A DNA stretch of 64,000 nt, taken from NCBI GenBank assembly GCA_021292165.1, contig CM037878.1, positions 6,991,857 to 7,055,856 of the forward strand. Reading direction: 5' to 3'. The notes beneath the pieces were generated by a model. That model searched no databases. It saw only the letters and a list, made by a program, of their open reading frames with translations, and was not told the DNA's origin. Every line of letters starts with the position of its first letter. Positions within the stretch are counted from its first letter, which is position 1. The translations under genes and the position numbers were made by a program. The stretch comes from Shinisaurus crocodilurus. Its lineage: Eukaryota > Chordata > Lepidosauria > Squamata > Shinisauridae. This document shows positions 30,689 through 41,821 of this stretch, in pieces.

Positions 30689-30979
30689 ATTTAGAGCAGG
30701 GGTGGGCAAACTGTAGCCTTTGGCCTAATTTCAAAAGCCCTCTGCGTGTGATCAGTTCAGACCCCCCCGGGCAAGAGGGATCTGCCCCTTCCCTGGCAAC
30801 CTACTGCATGGGAAGGAAGAGCAGGAGGAGGAGAGAAGAAGATGGCAGGAAGGGAGAGGAAAGAGAATGTCAGAAATAGAAAAGGAGTGACCCACCTGTT
30901 TTTGGCTCTGGCCCTGCCCACTGCCAAGATGTGGCCCTCGGCAGAAAAAATTGCCCCTCGAATTGCCCCTGAATTCGAG
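30689..30979. mobile_element. hAT-type repeat (CAGGGGTGGGCAAAC start)
   Basis: Starts 30,697 with CAGGGGTGGGCAAACTG and ends near TTGCCCCTG at 30,971. Flanks ATTTAGAG and AATTCGAG agree at 6 of 8. Confidence 0.55.
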
Positions 30980-32462
30980 CCAATTCAACCAGCACCAGCA
31001 GCTCATTGAGCTGCTGCCATCTTCTGCCACTGAATATTGCTTCATGGAGCGGGACCTAACACCCCTTACTGGAAGGCATCACACAGGCGCGAGCTGCCAT
31101 GGGCCACACACACCTGCATTGGCATCGTTCCATCATTTGACACTTGTCTGCCTTGTCTCCACTGACACGTGGCATGCTTTAATTGACCCACCCCAGGATA
31201 TGGGAATTCTGACATGTGGCAGCTAATTCCTCATGGCTCATTCATGTGTGTCAGTCCTTGCTCAGTGCTCCAAGAGCCAGTGAGTGATGAGGGTGCAGGT
31301 GTGAACCAGCCCATGGTTTTAAACTAAACTGTATGCTGTGGGAAATAAATGCATGGGCAGACTGATCCAACACATTTCCGCTGCAGAGGACATCTTCCCT
31401 CTCTCCACCCTCAGACATTCTGCAGCATCCTGACCTCCATTGTTTTGTGGTGAGGGTGGAAGCGAAGTAGGGGCCGTTGTGTTTTTGTCTGGGAGTTTTC
31501 CTCCCCATTAACTCTACATGTGAGAGGGAATTACTTGTGTCTGCCCCAGAGCGTGTCTAACCTTCTGCTCTTGCAGGGGCTGTGTCTGTGGACTGAAGGG
31601 GCTTAAGGTGCTGTGTAAATGGGTCACTGTCCTGACCTGATGCCCTGATTTCAACCCCTCAGTGGCCACAACTTACATGGCATTGCATTCCCAATCACAG
31701 AGCGGCCCTAGAGGTGGACTGGGTGTTTTCCCAGATGTTTGTTCTGGGCACATGAGCTCCCTCTCTCTGCACTTGGATAGTCACTTCTGAAGCATTGTCC
31801 AGACGCTCAGCTAGCAAATCTGGTCCACAGAATTGCACTATGACTCTGCGTGATGATGCTCCAGCCTTCTGAATAAGTCTCTGATGGTGACAACAGGGAG
31901 TTCCGCTGGGCCTCAGCCTCAGGTGTGATTGCTGCATTCAATCCTTCCTGATACACAGACGGGGCAGAATTACCAGCCTTCAGAGTAGGCTCCTGTCCTG
32001 TTCTGTCTCAGCATCGAGTTCCTGGTCTGGGCATGTCTCCATCCCAGCTGGCGGGCTTTTAAAGATCATTGGCATCTTGCAACCCATGATGCTTGCTCAT
32101 CTACTTTTGATCCGACTGGATGGATTGCATTGCGTTCGTCTTTGTTATTTTCTGCATCTTCATTCTTGTACAAGAAAATCCGTTCCACATAAATATCCTG
32201 AAGCATGCCGAGAGGAGGGCAACCAGGATGTTGAGAGGTATGGAGACCAACCAAGGCCTGTGGTTGAAAGAGCTGAATACAGGGCCGGCCCTGTCATGAG
32301 GCGGCCACCTCAGGCAGCAGGTGCTGGGAGATGGCAGGAAGGTGTGGGAGGAGAGAGCTTGTATGCTATACGACCTGTCCTGTGCTGTCTAATTTAGCCT
32401 GATGCCCTCAGGAGCAGGGGAGGATGCTGTTCCATCGCCAGTGTGGAAGGAAGATTCAATAC
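30980..32462. other. No gene recognised
   Basis: Mostly unassigned. 32,280-32,325 (ACAGGGCCGGCCCTGTC, GGCGGCCACCTCAGGCAGCA) is a scrap of a hAT-type repeat, and GGGCAACCAGGATG near 32,217 resembles CR1. Confidence 0.45.
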
Positions 32463-32632
32463 AGGCCTGTGGCTCATGCTGGCTCAGCTTGTCTGAGTGT
32501 GGAAAGCTAAGCAGGGTCAGGCCTGGTGATTACTTGGATGGGAGACCCCTCCTCTAGTTTCCTGCATTGAGCAGCGGGTTGGACTCGATAGCCTTGTAGG
32601 CTCCTTCCAACTTTATGATCTATGAAATCTAC
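32463..32632 (+). mobile_element. 5S-CR1 SINE, copy 2
   Basis: Head to 32,547 with AAGCTAAGCAGGGTCAGGC and ACTTGGATGGGAGACC; tail CTAGTTTCCTGCATTGAGCA, GGTTGGACTCGATAGCC, TATGATCTATGAAATCTA. It directly abuts the retroviral pol remnant. Confidence 0.9.
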
Positions 32633-32636
32633 GAAG

Positions 32637-33140
32637 CTGCCAGTCCAGTTGGCTTTAGTACATGGAATTGTCTTACGTAGACGATGTGTCAGTTCACTCG
32701 CCTGCAGAAGCACTGACACAGGTCATCACCAGAGAAGTATTAGGGATCATTCGGAAGACAGGATTTAAGGCAAGTAGGGAAAAGGCTCAGCTGGTGTTTA
32801 AAAAAAGGTGAAATACTTGGGGGGGGGGGTTCAGTTGAGAGAAAAGCTAAGATCTCCAGATATGCGGAGGGTAGAAACCATTTTGAAGCTGCCAACACCA
32901 ACAGATGTGCATTCTTTGAGAGTGTTTTTGGGCACGTTAAACTTTTCTAGAGACTTTATAGAGATGTTTTTGGAAAAGACGAAGCCTCTCTATATGTTAT
33001 TGAAGAAGGGTAGGCACTGGGAGTGGGGACCAGAGCAGATGGAAGCCTTTTTTAAAAATAATAATAATAATAATAAAGCAAGATCTCACTTTGGTTCCTG
33101 CTTTGGCGCACCCAGATTTAAAATACCTTTCTTCTTTTAG
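32637..33140 (+). pseudogene. Endogenous retrovirus pol remnant: reverse transcriptase
   Basis: Broken reverse transcriptase of an old retroviral copy. The YVDD active-site motif is at 32,674-32,685. The frame stops at 32,809 after an A-run, and the C-terminal part of RT continues one frame over from 32,808 (SLRVFLGTLNFSRDFI, then TKPLYMLLKKG). An AAT run near 33,055 breaks it again. The RT N-terminal half, protease and gag are absent, so the 5' end is lost at or near the 5S-SINE. Confidence 0.85.
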
Positions 33141-33453
33141 CTGGCAGCTTCTGGGGTGTGTATGGGGGCGACACTGTTGCAAGAGCAAATGGGGGGGGGA
33201 ACGTGCCATTGCATACACCTCTAAGGGTTTAGGTGGGGTGGAGCAAAGATTTAGCCCCTGTGAGAAAACCTGTTTAGCTTTGGTCTGGAGTTTGAAGCAT
33301 TGGGAGTATATTACTGGGGGATCTAAAGTAATTGTACAAACTGCGCATTCCCCACTGAAATGCACGATCACAGGGAAATTACAGGATGGGCAAGTCAGAA
33401 ACCCTAGGATAGCGCAATGGACGTTGGCTTTGGTGAACAGAGGGGTGTTTTAA
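33091..33453 (+). pseudogene. Endogenous retrovirus pol remnant: connection region
   Basis: A frame with ERAIAYTSKGLGGVEQRFSP and CEKTCLALVWSLKHWEYI, the region between RT and RNase H of retroviral pol. It overlaps the RT remnant in another frame because of the break near 33,055-33,100. Confidence 0.8.
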
Positions 33454-33543
33454 GAAAGAAGCAAATGATCCGGTTAATCCATATGGATTAGTGATAGAGG
33501 GGGAAGAGCACATCTGTCCTCTACCAGAAAGTAAATCAAGTCA

Positions 33544-33880
33544 ATGGCTGGTAGAATAGGCCAAAGTGCATGGACTGCCTTACAGGAAGGGTTTTCTGTC
33601 TGGTATACCAATGGGTCATCCTACTACAAACAGGGGGTGCCTAAGACAGGGCTTGGGGCAGCGTGTGTGAATGATGAGTGGACTCCAAGTGGTCCAGCTC
33701 TTCCTCGCTCAGCACAAGCCGCAGAAATAGAGGCTGTGTTGATAGTATTACAGACAGAGCCAGTGAGTGTTAAGGTAGCAATTTGTACTGATTCGGATCG
33801 GGTTGTGAGGGCAATGGCGGTATGGTTGCCCATCTGGGAAGGAAGAGGTATGGTTACTTCAGATGGTAAACCGGTGGCAC
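33544..33880 (+). pseudogene. Endogenous retrovirus pol remnant: RNase H
   Basis: RNase H-like frame: VWYTNGSSYYKQGV, AAEIEAVLIVL and ICTDSDRVVRAMAVWL. The first catalytic Asp of the usual YTDGS is Asn here, so the enzyme would be dead. The frame then runs into a CR1 tail at 33,881. Confidence 0.85.
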
Positions 33881-33925
33881 ATAGAATCATAGAATAGTAG
33901 AGTTGGAAGGGGCCTCTAAGGCCAG
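33881..33925 (-). mobile_element. Short CR1 3' tail in retroviral pol
   Basis: ATAGAATCATAGAATAGTAG then AGTTGGAAGGGGCCTCTAAG; only about 45 bases of CR1 end. Confidence 0.8.
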
Positions 33926-34305
33926 TTCGTGGGATGCAAAGGTGGTGTCAGATGCTTGGGTTCAGTCATTACTTGAGGAATTGGCTGGGATTCACCGCCA
34001 AGCAGCTGTTAATTTGGGGCATGCACAAAAGGCTATGGGTAAGAGATTAGGATGGGTACAGAATCCACATAGTTGAGAAGTAGGGCAAGTTTTCAGTTAA
34101 GGAACATGCGTTGGCTGATAAATGGGAAGGTCCAATTTTAATTGTGAATAAGGTTAGTCCAGCAGTTTATCAAGTAGAAATACCAGCAGGGAAGAAAGGG
34201 AAAGCATGGAGAACATATTTTCATTGTTCTCAGTTAAAGGAAAGGAAAGGAGAACCTCCACAGGTAGGCACAGTAGGCACAGATCCAAATGGTCCAAGTT
34301 AAGAG
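33926..34305 (+). pseudogene. Endogenous retrovirus pol remnant: integrase end
   Basis: After the CR1 tail a short piece follows (VVSDAWVQSLLEELAG), then a jump to an integrase C-terminal-like domain at 34,111-34,302 (ADKWEGPILIVNKVSPAVYQ). The zinc-binding and catalytic core of integrase are missing, an internal deletion. Confidence 0.75.
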
Positions 34306-35547
34306 GGGAACAGTAAGGTGATCATTTTTCTGTACTCCACAGGATGGTGCAGGCTAAGGAGTTTAATCCTGTGGGATGAATGATGAAAAAGGGATCCGTA
34401 AAGGAGCAGGTTCTATCAGAAGTAGATGCACACTGTGCCACCGTCATTGGCGTCCTTCTTCCAACACCATGTAAACCCAACTCATGTATGCTATGAAGAT
34501 TATTTTGATGAAGGAAGAGGGAGTAGGCTTCCGGTGGCTTCAGAAAAAGCTTCATCGGCAGTTAAAGAAAAGGGAGAAATTGCTCAATTTACGGTGAAAT
34601 TCTATTGGAACCACACTTCTGCATGGCGGATTCATTTCTTGGATGGGTCTGTTTGGGAGTGCTGCGCACTCAATGAAGGCCGTCATGTGAAGTTACTTGG
34701 GTAGTGCGAAATCCTATAGACTTCGATCCTTTAATTGGAGTGGTAGTAAACGAAGAGTAAAAGGAAATTAAGAGGAAGGGAGTGTTTGTGTCTGTCTGCT
34801 TGTTAACGACTGGGTATGTTTTAAAAAAGATTCTTTTCTATTTTTAACTGGTTTTGGCGGGCCCCACTAAAAGTGGGACCCAGGGAACGGGCACCTTTTG
34901 ACGGGTACCCCAAGGACAGTGCTGGAATGGAATTGCATTTCTCCTTATATCTGCAGCACTTGTAGGTTGAGCAAGACACCTCATTTGAGAGATGTAGGAA
35001 ATGTCTCTTCATTTCCACAACCTAACTGGGAGAGGGGTCTCATTGGCCAAGTGTCTAGCTGTGCAGTTCTTCTGTGAAAGGAAGCCAGGCATTTTGACCA
35101 ACGCTACAAGTGCAGCAAACAAATACCCCATCAGGTATAAGGGCATGAGTAGCACACAACATTGGTATGAGGGCAATTTTGTGTGGGGGGGGGGCTCCTG
35201 ATTTTAGAGGAGATTAGAAAAAAAACAAGTATTTGGTTGGGTTGGAAAGGAAAGACCCATTATAATCAGGATATATAAAAAGGAAGTTTTAAAAAAATGG
35301 GTAAAATTGGAATTCTAGGGGAGCAAAGATTGGTCCCAGCCACGCTTTGTGAACTACAAATTTGAGTATGAGGGAATAAAGGGATGACTATTGGTGGATG
35401 GACTGGAACCTTTAGTCAAGGGACTCGGTACCAAGAAGTCTGAGAGGGACAGAGGATCAAGGCAGTACGGAAGGGGCGAGGTTATGGAAAATTCAAGCCA
35501 ATGGGAACCCCCAGCCCAAAGTGGGTTGGGGGGGGATTGGTGTTTTC
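34306..35547 (+). other. Retroviral region between pol and env, unassigned
   Basis: A 92-codon frame at 34,426-34,704 has an N-linked glycosylation motif (NHT) and may belong to an env leader, but I see no clear family motif. The rest is undetermined, probably retroviral. Confidence 0.35.
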
Positions 35548-35706
35548 ATAGATTTCATAGATCATAGAGTTGGAAGGAGCCTACAAGGCTATCGAGTCCA
35601 ACCCCCTGCACAATGCAGGAAACTAGAGGAGGGGTCTCCCATCCAAGTAATCACCAGGCCTGACCCTGCTTAGCTTTCCACGCTCAGACAAGCTGAGCCA
35701 GCGTAT
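35548..35706 (-). mobile_element. 5S-CR1 SINE, copy 3
   Basis: On the minus strand the head (35,633-35,705) reads CAGCTTGTCTGAGCGTGGAA, AGCTAAGCAGGGTCAGGCC, TTGGATGGGAGACC; the CR1 tail ends with TATGATCTATGAAATCTATG. Confidence 0.9.
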
Positions 35707-35740
35707 TCACAACTCTGGACTTTTATTTTATACAGGTAGA

Positions 35741-36654
35741 ATGTGGAAATGGATAGTATTATGGGGAATCCTCCAGAGGGGCCATGGAGAATGGGGAATC
35801 GTGAATTCCTGGAGGTGTCATGAAATGGCAAGGAGGGATTTGGAGTTGAAATGTGAACTACCCGGTGGAGTAAGGAAAGAAACGAGCAAAAAAGCCTCAG
35901 GTTTTCCATTTCCCATGAAAGTCTGGCATGACGATGGAAGTCCAGGGAATCAGAGGATCCATTGCCAATCAATCAATCAATCAATCATCAGTGTTTATTT
36001 GGTCCATAGACCTTTTCCACACAACCTTTTCCCCATTGCATGCAAGGAGAAGAGGAGACACTCTACAAGTTTTGTTTCATCCAAGAAAGAAGTCCTCCAG
36101 ACTTGGAGCATTCAATTCCAATGCATGGCTGTTAGCGAGAAGGAGAGGCAAAGGACAGGTGAACTGGTCCTCACTCTTACTGCACTAACAGGACAAGTGG
36201 ATCACCAGCCCATGCATACCTGGAAGCAGTTTAGGGGCTATTGTGAAGACAGTCCAGTTGAGAAGGCAGGGACTGTTGGACTGGGCATTTGTGTTAAAAG
36301 AGGAGCATTGTGTGCAGTGAATGGGGAGTATATTCAATTTAAGTCAATGGCGCATGATTCTATAATTGATCAATCAAGTGTGGAAGGGTCATATGTATTA
36401 AGAGTGGGTAAAAGGGTAATAGAAATAGATCCTTTGATTAAGAATGCTACAGCATCAAAAGAGCTGGAGTATCTGATAATGGGCTCTCATGTTCTGAAAT
36501 CAAATCATTATCAAGATCTAATTTGGCAACCAAAAAGAATAATGAAAAAGATCATATTCCCGCTCCACAAACTGAATGTCTCTCAAGAATTCCCGCAATG
36601 TGCCCCCATATGTTGTAGGAAGCCAACCTGCCTGGGCTGCCCACATCTGTTCTC
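35741..36654 (+). pseudogene. Candidate env remnant of the endogenous retrovirus
   Basis: A frame of 328 codons, open to 36,727 where it runs through a CR1 tail. It starts MWKWIVLWG, a possible signal sequence, and has motifs such as GTVGLGICVKRGALC and NATASKELEY. Assignment to env rests on position after pol, the glycosylation sites and the same strand. An AATC run and an unrelated-looking stretch at 35,968-36,110 may be an insert. Confidence 0.5.
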
Positions 36655-36727
36655 CTGCATTGAGCAGGGGGTTGGACTCGATGGTCTTATAGGCCCCTTC
36701 CAACTCTGCTATTCTATGATTCTATAA
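36655..36727 (+). mobile_element. Short CR1 3' tail in candidate env
   Basis: TGCATTGAGCAGGGGGTTGG, CTCGATGGTCTTATAGGCCC and CTATTCTATGATTCTAT; about 73 bases. Confidence 0.85.
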
Positions 36728-37210
36728 GGCTGGGAGAAATGGTATAATATATGGAATTTACATCCAGGGAATGTGAGGAAAGGGAGGAGTGTGGGGAAAG
36801 CAGTGAGTTTGGGAGTGTCATTTTTAGATGTGGGAGATGTAGAAAGTGTGGCAAATAAACTGAAATATGCAACTGATCCTACTACTACTAAGGCATTGGA
36901 GAGGACAGTAAAGGTTCCACAAATTATATCTGCCATACTTCCATTGTGGGAAAGGATGACAGAAAAAGACATTTTTAAAATAGTAAGTACAGCAATGTCA
37001 CTTCAACAGAATATATATTTAGCTAGTTCGTGTACACAAGCGCAGGGAAGAGCACAACAGTTGATGATGGCATTAATTCATATGACACATAATGGTGTAA
37101 TACCTCAAGAAATTAAAAAGGTAATTAGATCACACATGACTATAGGGTGCTTCCAGTGGTGCCTTTAGGTATTGCTGTGAGTAAAGATTTGACTATGTAT
37201 GCTCAAGAAG
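36728..37210 (+). pseudogene. Candidate env remnant, second part
   Basis: A 131-codon frame (36,773-37,168) resumes after the CR1 tail with VANKLKYATDPTTTKALER and HMTHNGVIPQEIKKVIRSH. Probably the transmembrane subunit region; the retroviral class cannot be set by eye. Confidence 0.5.
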
Positions 37211-37625
37211 AATAACACTGGCCCAGACAAAGGAGAGGCATAACGGAAACTGCGACGACACAGTCCCTTACACTTTAGGACCAGGCGCATAAACCCTTCT
37301 CAGGCTAAGCATCATCAACACTTTAAAACCTGAGGGGGGGGGTCAAATGAATCCTTTCCCCTACTAATGAGGGAAAAGATTAATACTGGTTATTAAGGAT
37401 CTAGCTTAAATTTATGATACTATGGGTACAAAGGTGTGTGTGTGTGTGTGTGTGTAGATTTAAAAGTAATGCAGGTTAATAACACCAAGCTGACACGTAG
37501 GATTTGGGTAGCAAACAAAATAAAAATAAGTTTATTTTAATTCTCAAAATCTTAGTTCCAGAAAATAACTTTAAACCTGCCTACACCAAACACTTTGTAA
37601 TTAACCTAAGTCCCAAGCTAACCCT
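37211..37625. other. Unassigned, between env remnant and LINE
   Basis: A (GT)n run at 37,433-37,456. No feature recognised otherwise. Confidence 0.4.
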
Positions 37626-38505
37626 TTGGTGATGCCATCTATCCAGCTTGGCGGGACAATACTGGAAAATGTTGATCACTTTATCTATCTTGGCAGCTAT
37701 CTTTCTGTTACAGCTAACATCGACAGTGAAATCCAGCATCGTCTGAGCTCTGCAAGTGCCGCGTTTTCTCGAATGAAACATAGAGTGTTCGAGCATCGGG
37801 ATATTTGTAAGAAGACTAAAACACTGGTTTATGAAGCCATTGTATTACCAACTTTATTGTATGCCTGCGAAACATGGACTATCTATAAACGTCACCTCCA
37901 ACTCCTTGAAAGATTTCATCAACGTTGCCTCCAGAAAATCCTGCGAATTACTTGGGAAGATAGGCGAACAAATGTCAGTGTACTGGAAGAAGCAAAGACC
38001 ACTAGCATTGAAAAAATGATCCTTCAACGCCAGCTTCAGTGGACCAGTCATGTTGTTCGAATGCCTGACTGCCATCTCCCAAAGCAGTTACTTTATTCCC
38101 AACTCAAGGATGGAAAGCGGAATATCGGTTGTCAATATAAGAGGTTTAAATATGTTCTTAAGGCTAATCTAAAAAAATGCAATATAAACATCAAAAACTG
38201 GGAAGCTCTGGCCCATGAACGATCTAACTGGAGGTTGGCCTTTCACAAAGGTTCTATGGACTTTGAAGAAGCCCGAGTGCAAGGTGAAAGGGAGAAACGC
38301 GCTAAGCGAAAAGCACGTCAAATGAATCCTTTACAGGACCATCTTCCATCTGGTAACCTGTGTCCTCACTGTGGGAAGCTGTGTGGATCTAGAATTGGCC
38401 TCCACAGTCACTTACGGACCCATCGCTAGAGTCTACACAATTTTCTTTAGAATTTCCTCCTTTTATCCCGGAAGACAATCTTACTCGGTCACGAGTTTTT
38501 CTTCT
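37626..38505 (+). mobile_element. RTE-like non-LTR retrotransposon, ORF end with zinc finger
   Basis: An intact 267-codon frame (37,626-38,429): FIYLGSYLSVTANIDSEIQH, VLPTLLYACETWTIYKRHL, LERFHQRCLQKILRITW, VRMPDCHLPKQLLYSQLKDG, the part after the RT domain of many vertebrate LINEs, ending with a C2H2 finger (CPHCGKLCGSRIGLHSHLRTH). Clade is uncertain (RTE or R4-like). 5' truncated; sits inside the retrovirus. The 3' end has the CTCGGTCACGAGT motif. Confidence 0.85.
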
Positions 38506-38724
38506 AATTTGAGAAATGTGTCTTATTGTTCTTTCAATCTAAAAAGATAATCAAGTTCAGCAGTAGCATACACTGGACATGGATGTGTGTGTATTAGAAC
38601 TAGTTGTGAATATGTTTTCATTAATACACAGTTTGTACAACCAATGATAAGGTATGTAAATAGGTGTTTTTTGTAATATTGCTAGAATAATAGAGTTTAG
38701 AGTTCCTGTTTGGACATTGCAAAT

Positions 38725-38965
38725 GAGCCAGTGTGGCGTAGAGGTTAAAGCGTTGGACTGGGACTCGGGAGATCAGGGTTCTAGTCCCCGCTCGGCCATG
38801 AAGCTCACTGGGTGACTTTGGGCCAGTCACTGACTCTCAGCCTAACCCACCTCACAGGGTTGTTGTGAGGATAAAATGGAGAGGAGGAGGAGGATTATGT
38901 AAGCCGCCTTGGGTTCCTTGCAGGAAAAAGGCGGGATATAAATATAATAAATAAATAAAAATAAA
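38725..38965 (+). mobile_element. tRNA-SINE (type 1), full length
   Basis: GAGCCAGTGTGGCGTAGAGG, AGATCAGGGTTCTAGTCCC, AACCCACCTCACAGGGTTG and GTAAGCCGCCTTGGGTTCC with an (AAAT)n tail. Confidence 0.92.
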
Positions 38966-39427
38966 ATCAGAGAACAAATAGGGCTGTATACTACAGTAAC
39001 ACCCATTTCATTGGGATATATGGTTTACAAGATTTGCAAGGGTTACTTGCGCATCCAACATTCCCGAAGGAGTTAAATATGGTAAAAGAGTTAGGAGAGC
39101 AAGCAGTTTTAGAAGTACAGCATGACAATCAGAAAATTCAAAGAATTGCAGCATCAGTCAAATAGGCAGGAGATAAGAGTTGGTGGAGTTCGCTCATGGG
39201 CTGGAGTTCCGAGCCTAGCGGAAGTGTGGGCAATACTCTCCCATCCGATCATTGTGATCTTAATTGGACAAGGTGTTATCTTCATTACAACTGTGGAAAT
39301 GTTAGTTTGGATGAGATGACAAGCACAGAAGCTTCGAGCTCTAGAGCAGCGCATTAAATGTCCAGTACCAGAGGAAATGCTAGGCTCCATATTTTACAAA
39401 ATATATCGCTAGCAACAGGGGGGAACC
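38966..39427 (+). pseudogene. Env C-terminal remnant of the endogenous retrovirus
   Basis: 39,122-39,319 and overlapping frames give a hydrophobic helix (IIVILIGQGVIFITTVEML) followed by a short charged tail, as expected for an env membrane anchor. A purine run AACAGGGGGGAACC precedes the LTR at 39,414-39,427, consistent with a polypurine tract. Confidence 0.6.
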
Positions 39428-40321
39428 TGTTATGAATGTTATGATAACTGCTCTTTTGAAGGAGTAACAAGGATTCATACAGGCCTGGAGCATTGGTTTA
39501 TGGGACATCGGTCAGGTAAGAACTGGAGTAACCTCTGGACTGAGAATGTGAGAATGCATGAGAGAGAGATTAAGACAGGATGAACCGTCTGAGTTGAAAT
39601 GAAGATAACATGCAAATGGCAATCCAGACAGGAGATATTGGCCTAAAAGGGATTACCGTATTAAACACACACCCAGCAGGGAATCAGACCACTGGCTATG
39701 TTAATACTCGGAGCGATGATGAGTTTATGGATTAAAGAAAAGCAGGAGGTAAACAGGAGGAAATATTGCAAAGAATATGGTTAATATACATTTAGTCAGG
39801 AAGAAATATCTAACTAGGAAGAAACACAATAGAACAATAGGAGGATTAGTTTAGGACCGGTCAGGAATCACTTGCTCACTATAGAGGGCCCCTCCCTTCT
39901 CCATAGAACAAACAGAGAGGGAAAGAATATAAGAACTGAGCGTTTCTGGAATGAGGCTAGCTCACAGCTCACCTTTGCCTACACGAGAGAGTTGTTGTGG
40001 GAGTCAACTGTGCAGGACAACAACAGGGACAGGTATATGCCATTGGGGTCTTTGAATTATTTCTCTCTCTTTGTAGCAGGGAGCTCTAGTCTTCAATCTT
40101 ATTGCTCCTATATCTCCTATATTTTAGAGTCAGAGGGTATGAGTATGGGTGGTTAATTGCTGCCTTGCCATTTAATGCTTGTATTTTGATCATAAGAAAG
40201 TACATTAAGGACTCTGTATCTGTTCTATCTTTCATGTAATAAAAGTATCCTTGCATCTTCTAAGTGTGTCTGTCTGTTTGTTTGTTTCAGTATAGAAATG
40301 AGCAGAGAACCTACACTCACA
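39428..40321 (+). repeat. Retroviral 3' LTR (approximate end)
   Basis: Starts TGTTATGAATG just after the purine tract. Contains a TATA-like TATAAGAAC near 39,929 and AATAAA at 40,238-40,243 followed by a T/GT-rich stretch, as in R-U5. The right end near CTCACA is approximate. No 5' LTR was found in the window. Confidence 0.6.
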
Positions 40322-40499
40322 AGCAACACACGTTAGACTCCAGCAAAAATCCTGGCACCTCTTGGGGTAGCGCGGGGTTGGTGCAACTGGTAATTAGGGT
40401 TGCCAACTCTGACTCTATCCAATTGCTACAGGGGCTCTTTCTATCCAATTGCTACAGGGGCACCATCTTGTTCTTTGCCTCAGGCAGCAAAATATCTTG

Positions 40500-40857
40500 G
40501 GCCAGCCCTGCCTGGGTCTGTTTAGTCTGGAGAAGAGACGATTCAGGGGAGACATGATGGGTGTCTACAGCTATCCGAAGAGCTCTCGTGTAGAAGATGG
40601 AGAAAACTTGTTCTCCGTAGCTCCGGGAGGCAGGACTAGAACCAGTGGGTGGAAATTGCAGGGATGCAGATTTCAGCTAAACATTAGGGGGAACTTCCTA
40701 ATGGTCAGAGCTGTTCAACAATGGAATAGACTTCCTGGGGAGATGGTGGGCTCTCCTTCACTGGAGGTGTTTAAGCAGAGACTGGACAGCCATCTGTCAG
40801 GGATGCTGTAGCCGCACCCTGCATTGCAGAGCCTGCATTGAGCAGGGGGTTCAGCTA
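40500..40857 (+). mobile_element. CR1 LINE 3' end, older copy, split by two insertions
   Basis: Translates to EKRRFRGDMMGVYSYPKSS, FQLNIRGNFLMVRAVQQWN and PSLEVFKQRLDSHLSGML. The 3' UTR breaks off at GCAGGGGGTTCAGCTA and resumes at 41,606. Confidence 0.88.
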
Positions 40858-41516
40858 CAGGGCCGGATTAAGATAGGGGCTATTGGAGCTGCAGCCCCAG
40901 GCCCATAACAGAAAATAGGCCCACAATATAGGGACACACACGATTTGAGTTAGCTCTGATCATTATCATTCAGCATAATTAATGATTTTTTCAAGATTAG
41001 AAAGGTGTTCTTAGCACATCTGCATTACAGGCTTGAGGCAAGCATTTCGGTAGCTTTTTGCATTTCAATCACTGTTACTACATTTCTCTGAAGCACATGG
41101 GGGGCTTGCTAGGGTCTGTAATATTCAGATTTAGAAGGGACCTCTCTCTCCAGCCTCGAGCAAAAGATCTTTCTGATTCGCAGCTCAATTGTTCAAATGC
41201 TAGTTTAACAAAAAAAACAAAAACGAAAACAAAACAAAGCAACAAGAACAACACAATTATTCTTGGTCAAGCAAAGCTTCCTGGCTTTTTGTTGTGGCTG
41301 CTTTTTCTTTTTTAATAAATAATTTGGGGGAAATTGGGAAGACCCTTACTGATGAGCGGCAGGAGTTTTTTGAGTTTTGGCACTTTAATGGTAATTAAAA
41401 TATTTAATTTGTTTTAATATAAAATTGCGTCTTCATTTTATTTATTTCCATAAAAAGGCCCACCAAAATCCTCAGCACCAGGCCCATAATGCTCTTAATC
41501 CGGCCCTGTTCAGCTA
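40850..41516. mobile_element. hAT-type transposon with CAGGGCCGGATTAAG ends
   Basis: Element 40,858-41,508 with inverted ends CAGGGCCGGATTAAG and CTTAATCCGGCCCTG and the AGGCCCATAA box near both ends. Perfect 8-bp duplication TTCAGCTA on each side. No transposase frame. Confidence 0.93.
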
Positions 41517-41613
41517 GCTCAGTGTTCTCCAACCTTGGTGCTGGCTGGGGCATGCTGGGAGTTGTAGGCCAAAAACATCTGGGGACCCAAGGTTGGAGAA
41601 CACTGAGCTAGGT
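41512..41613. mobile_element. Foldback MITE family A, copy 8 (deleted left arm)
   Basis: Element 41,520-41,605; left arm reduced to CAGTGTTCTCCAACCTTGG. Flanks AGCTAGCT and AGCTAGGT agree at 7 of 8. Its left duplication overlaps that of the hAT element before it. Confidence 0.9.
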
Positions 41614-41650
41614 GATCTCTGAGATAACTTCCAGCTCTAACATTCTATGC
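41606..41650 (+). mobile_element. CR1 tail, continuation of 40,500-40,857
   Basis: AGCTAGGTGATCTCTGAGAT and CCAGCTCTAACATTCTATG complete the CR1 3' UTR. Confidence 0.75.
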
Positions 41651-41821
41651 TTCACGCAAAAACAGAGGGGCAGATGCTCTGCTGCAAGCATGCAGTTCCT
41701 GACCCTTCACACTGTTTGGAGGGTATGTGAGTGAAGCGAGCTTCCAGTTTCAGGAAATATGTGCCATGGGTTCTACTATCAAATATGGTGCATTCCCTTT
41801 GTTTTAAAGAACAAAGATTTT

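Noticed and set aside
31000..32460. A 5' LTR for the retrovirus
   Set aside because: No stretch left of the pol remnant resembles 39,428-40,321.
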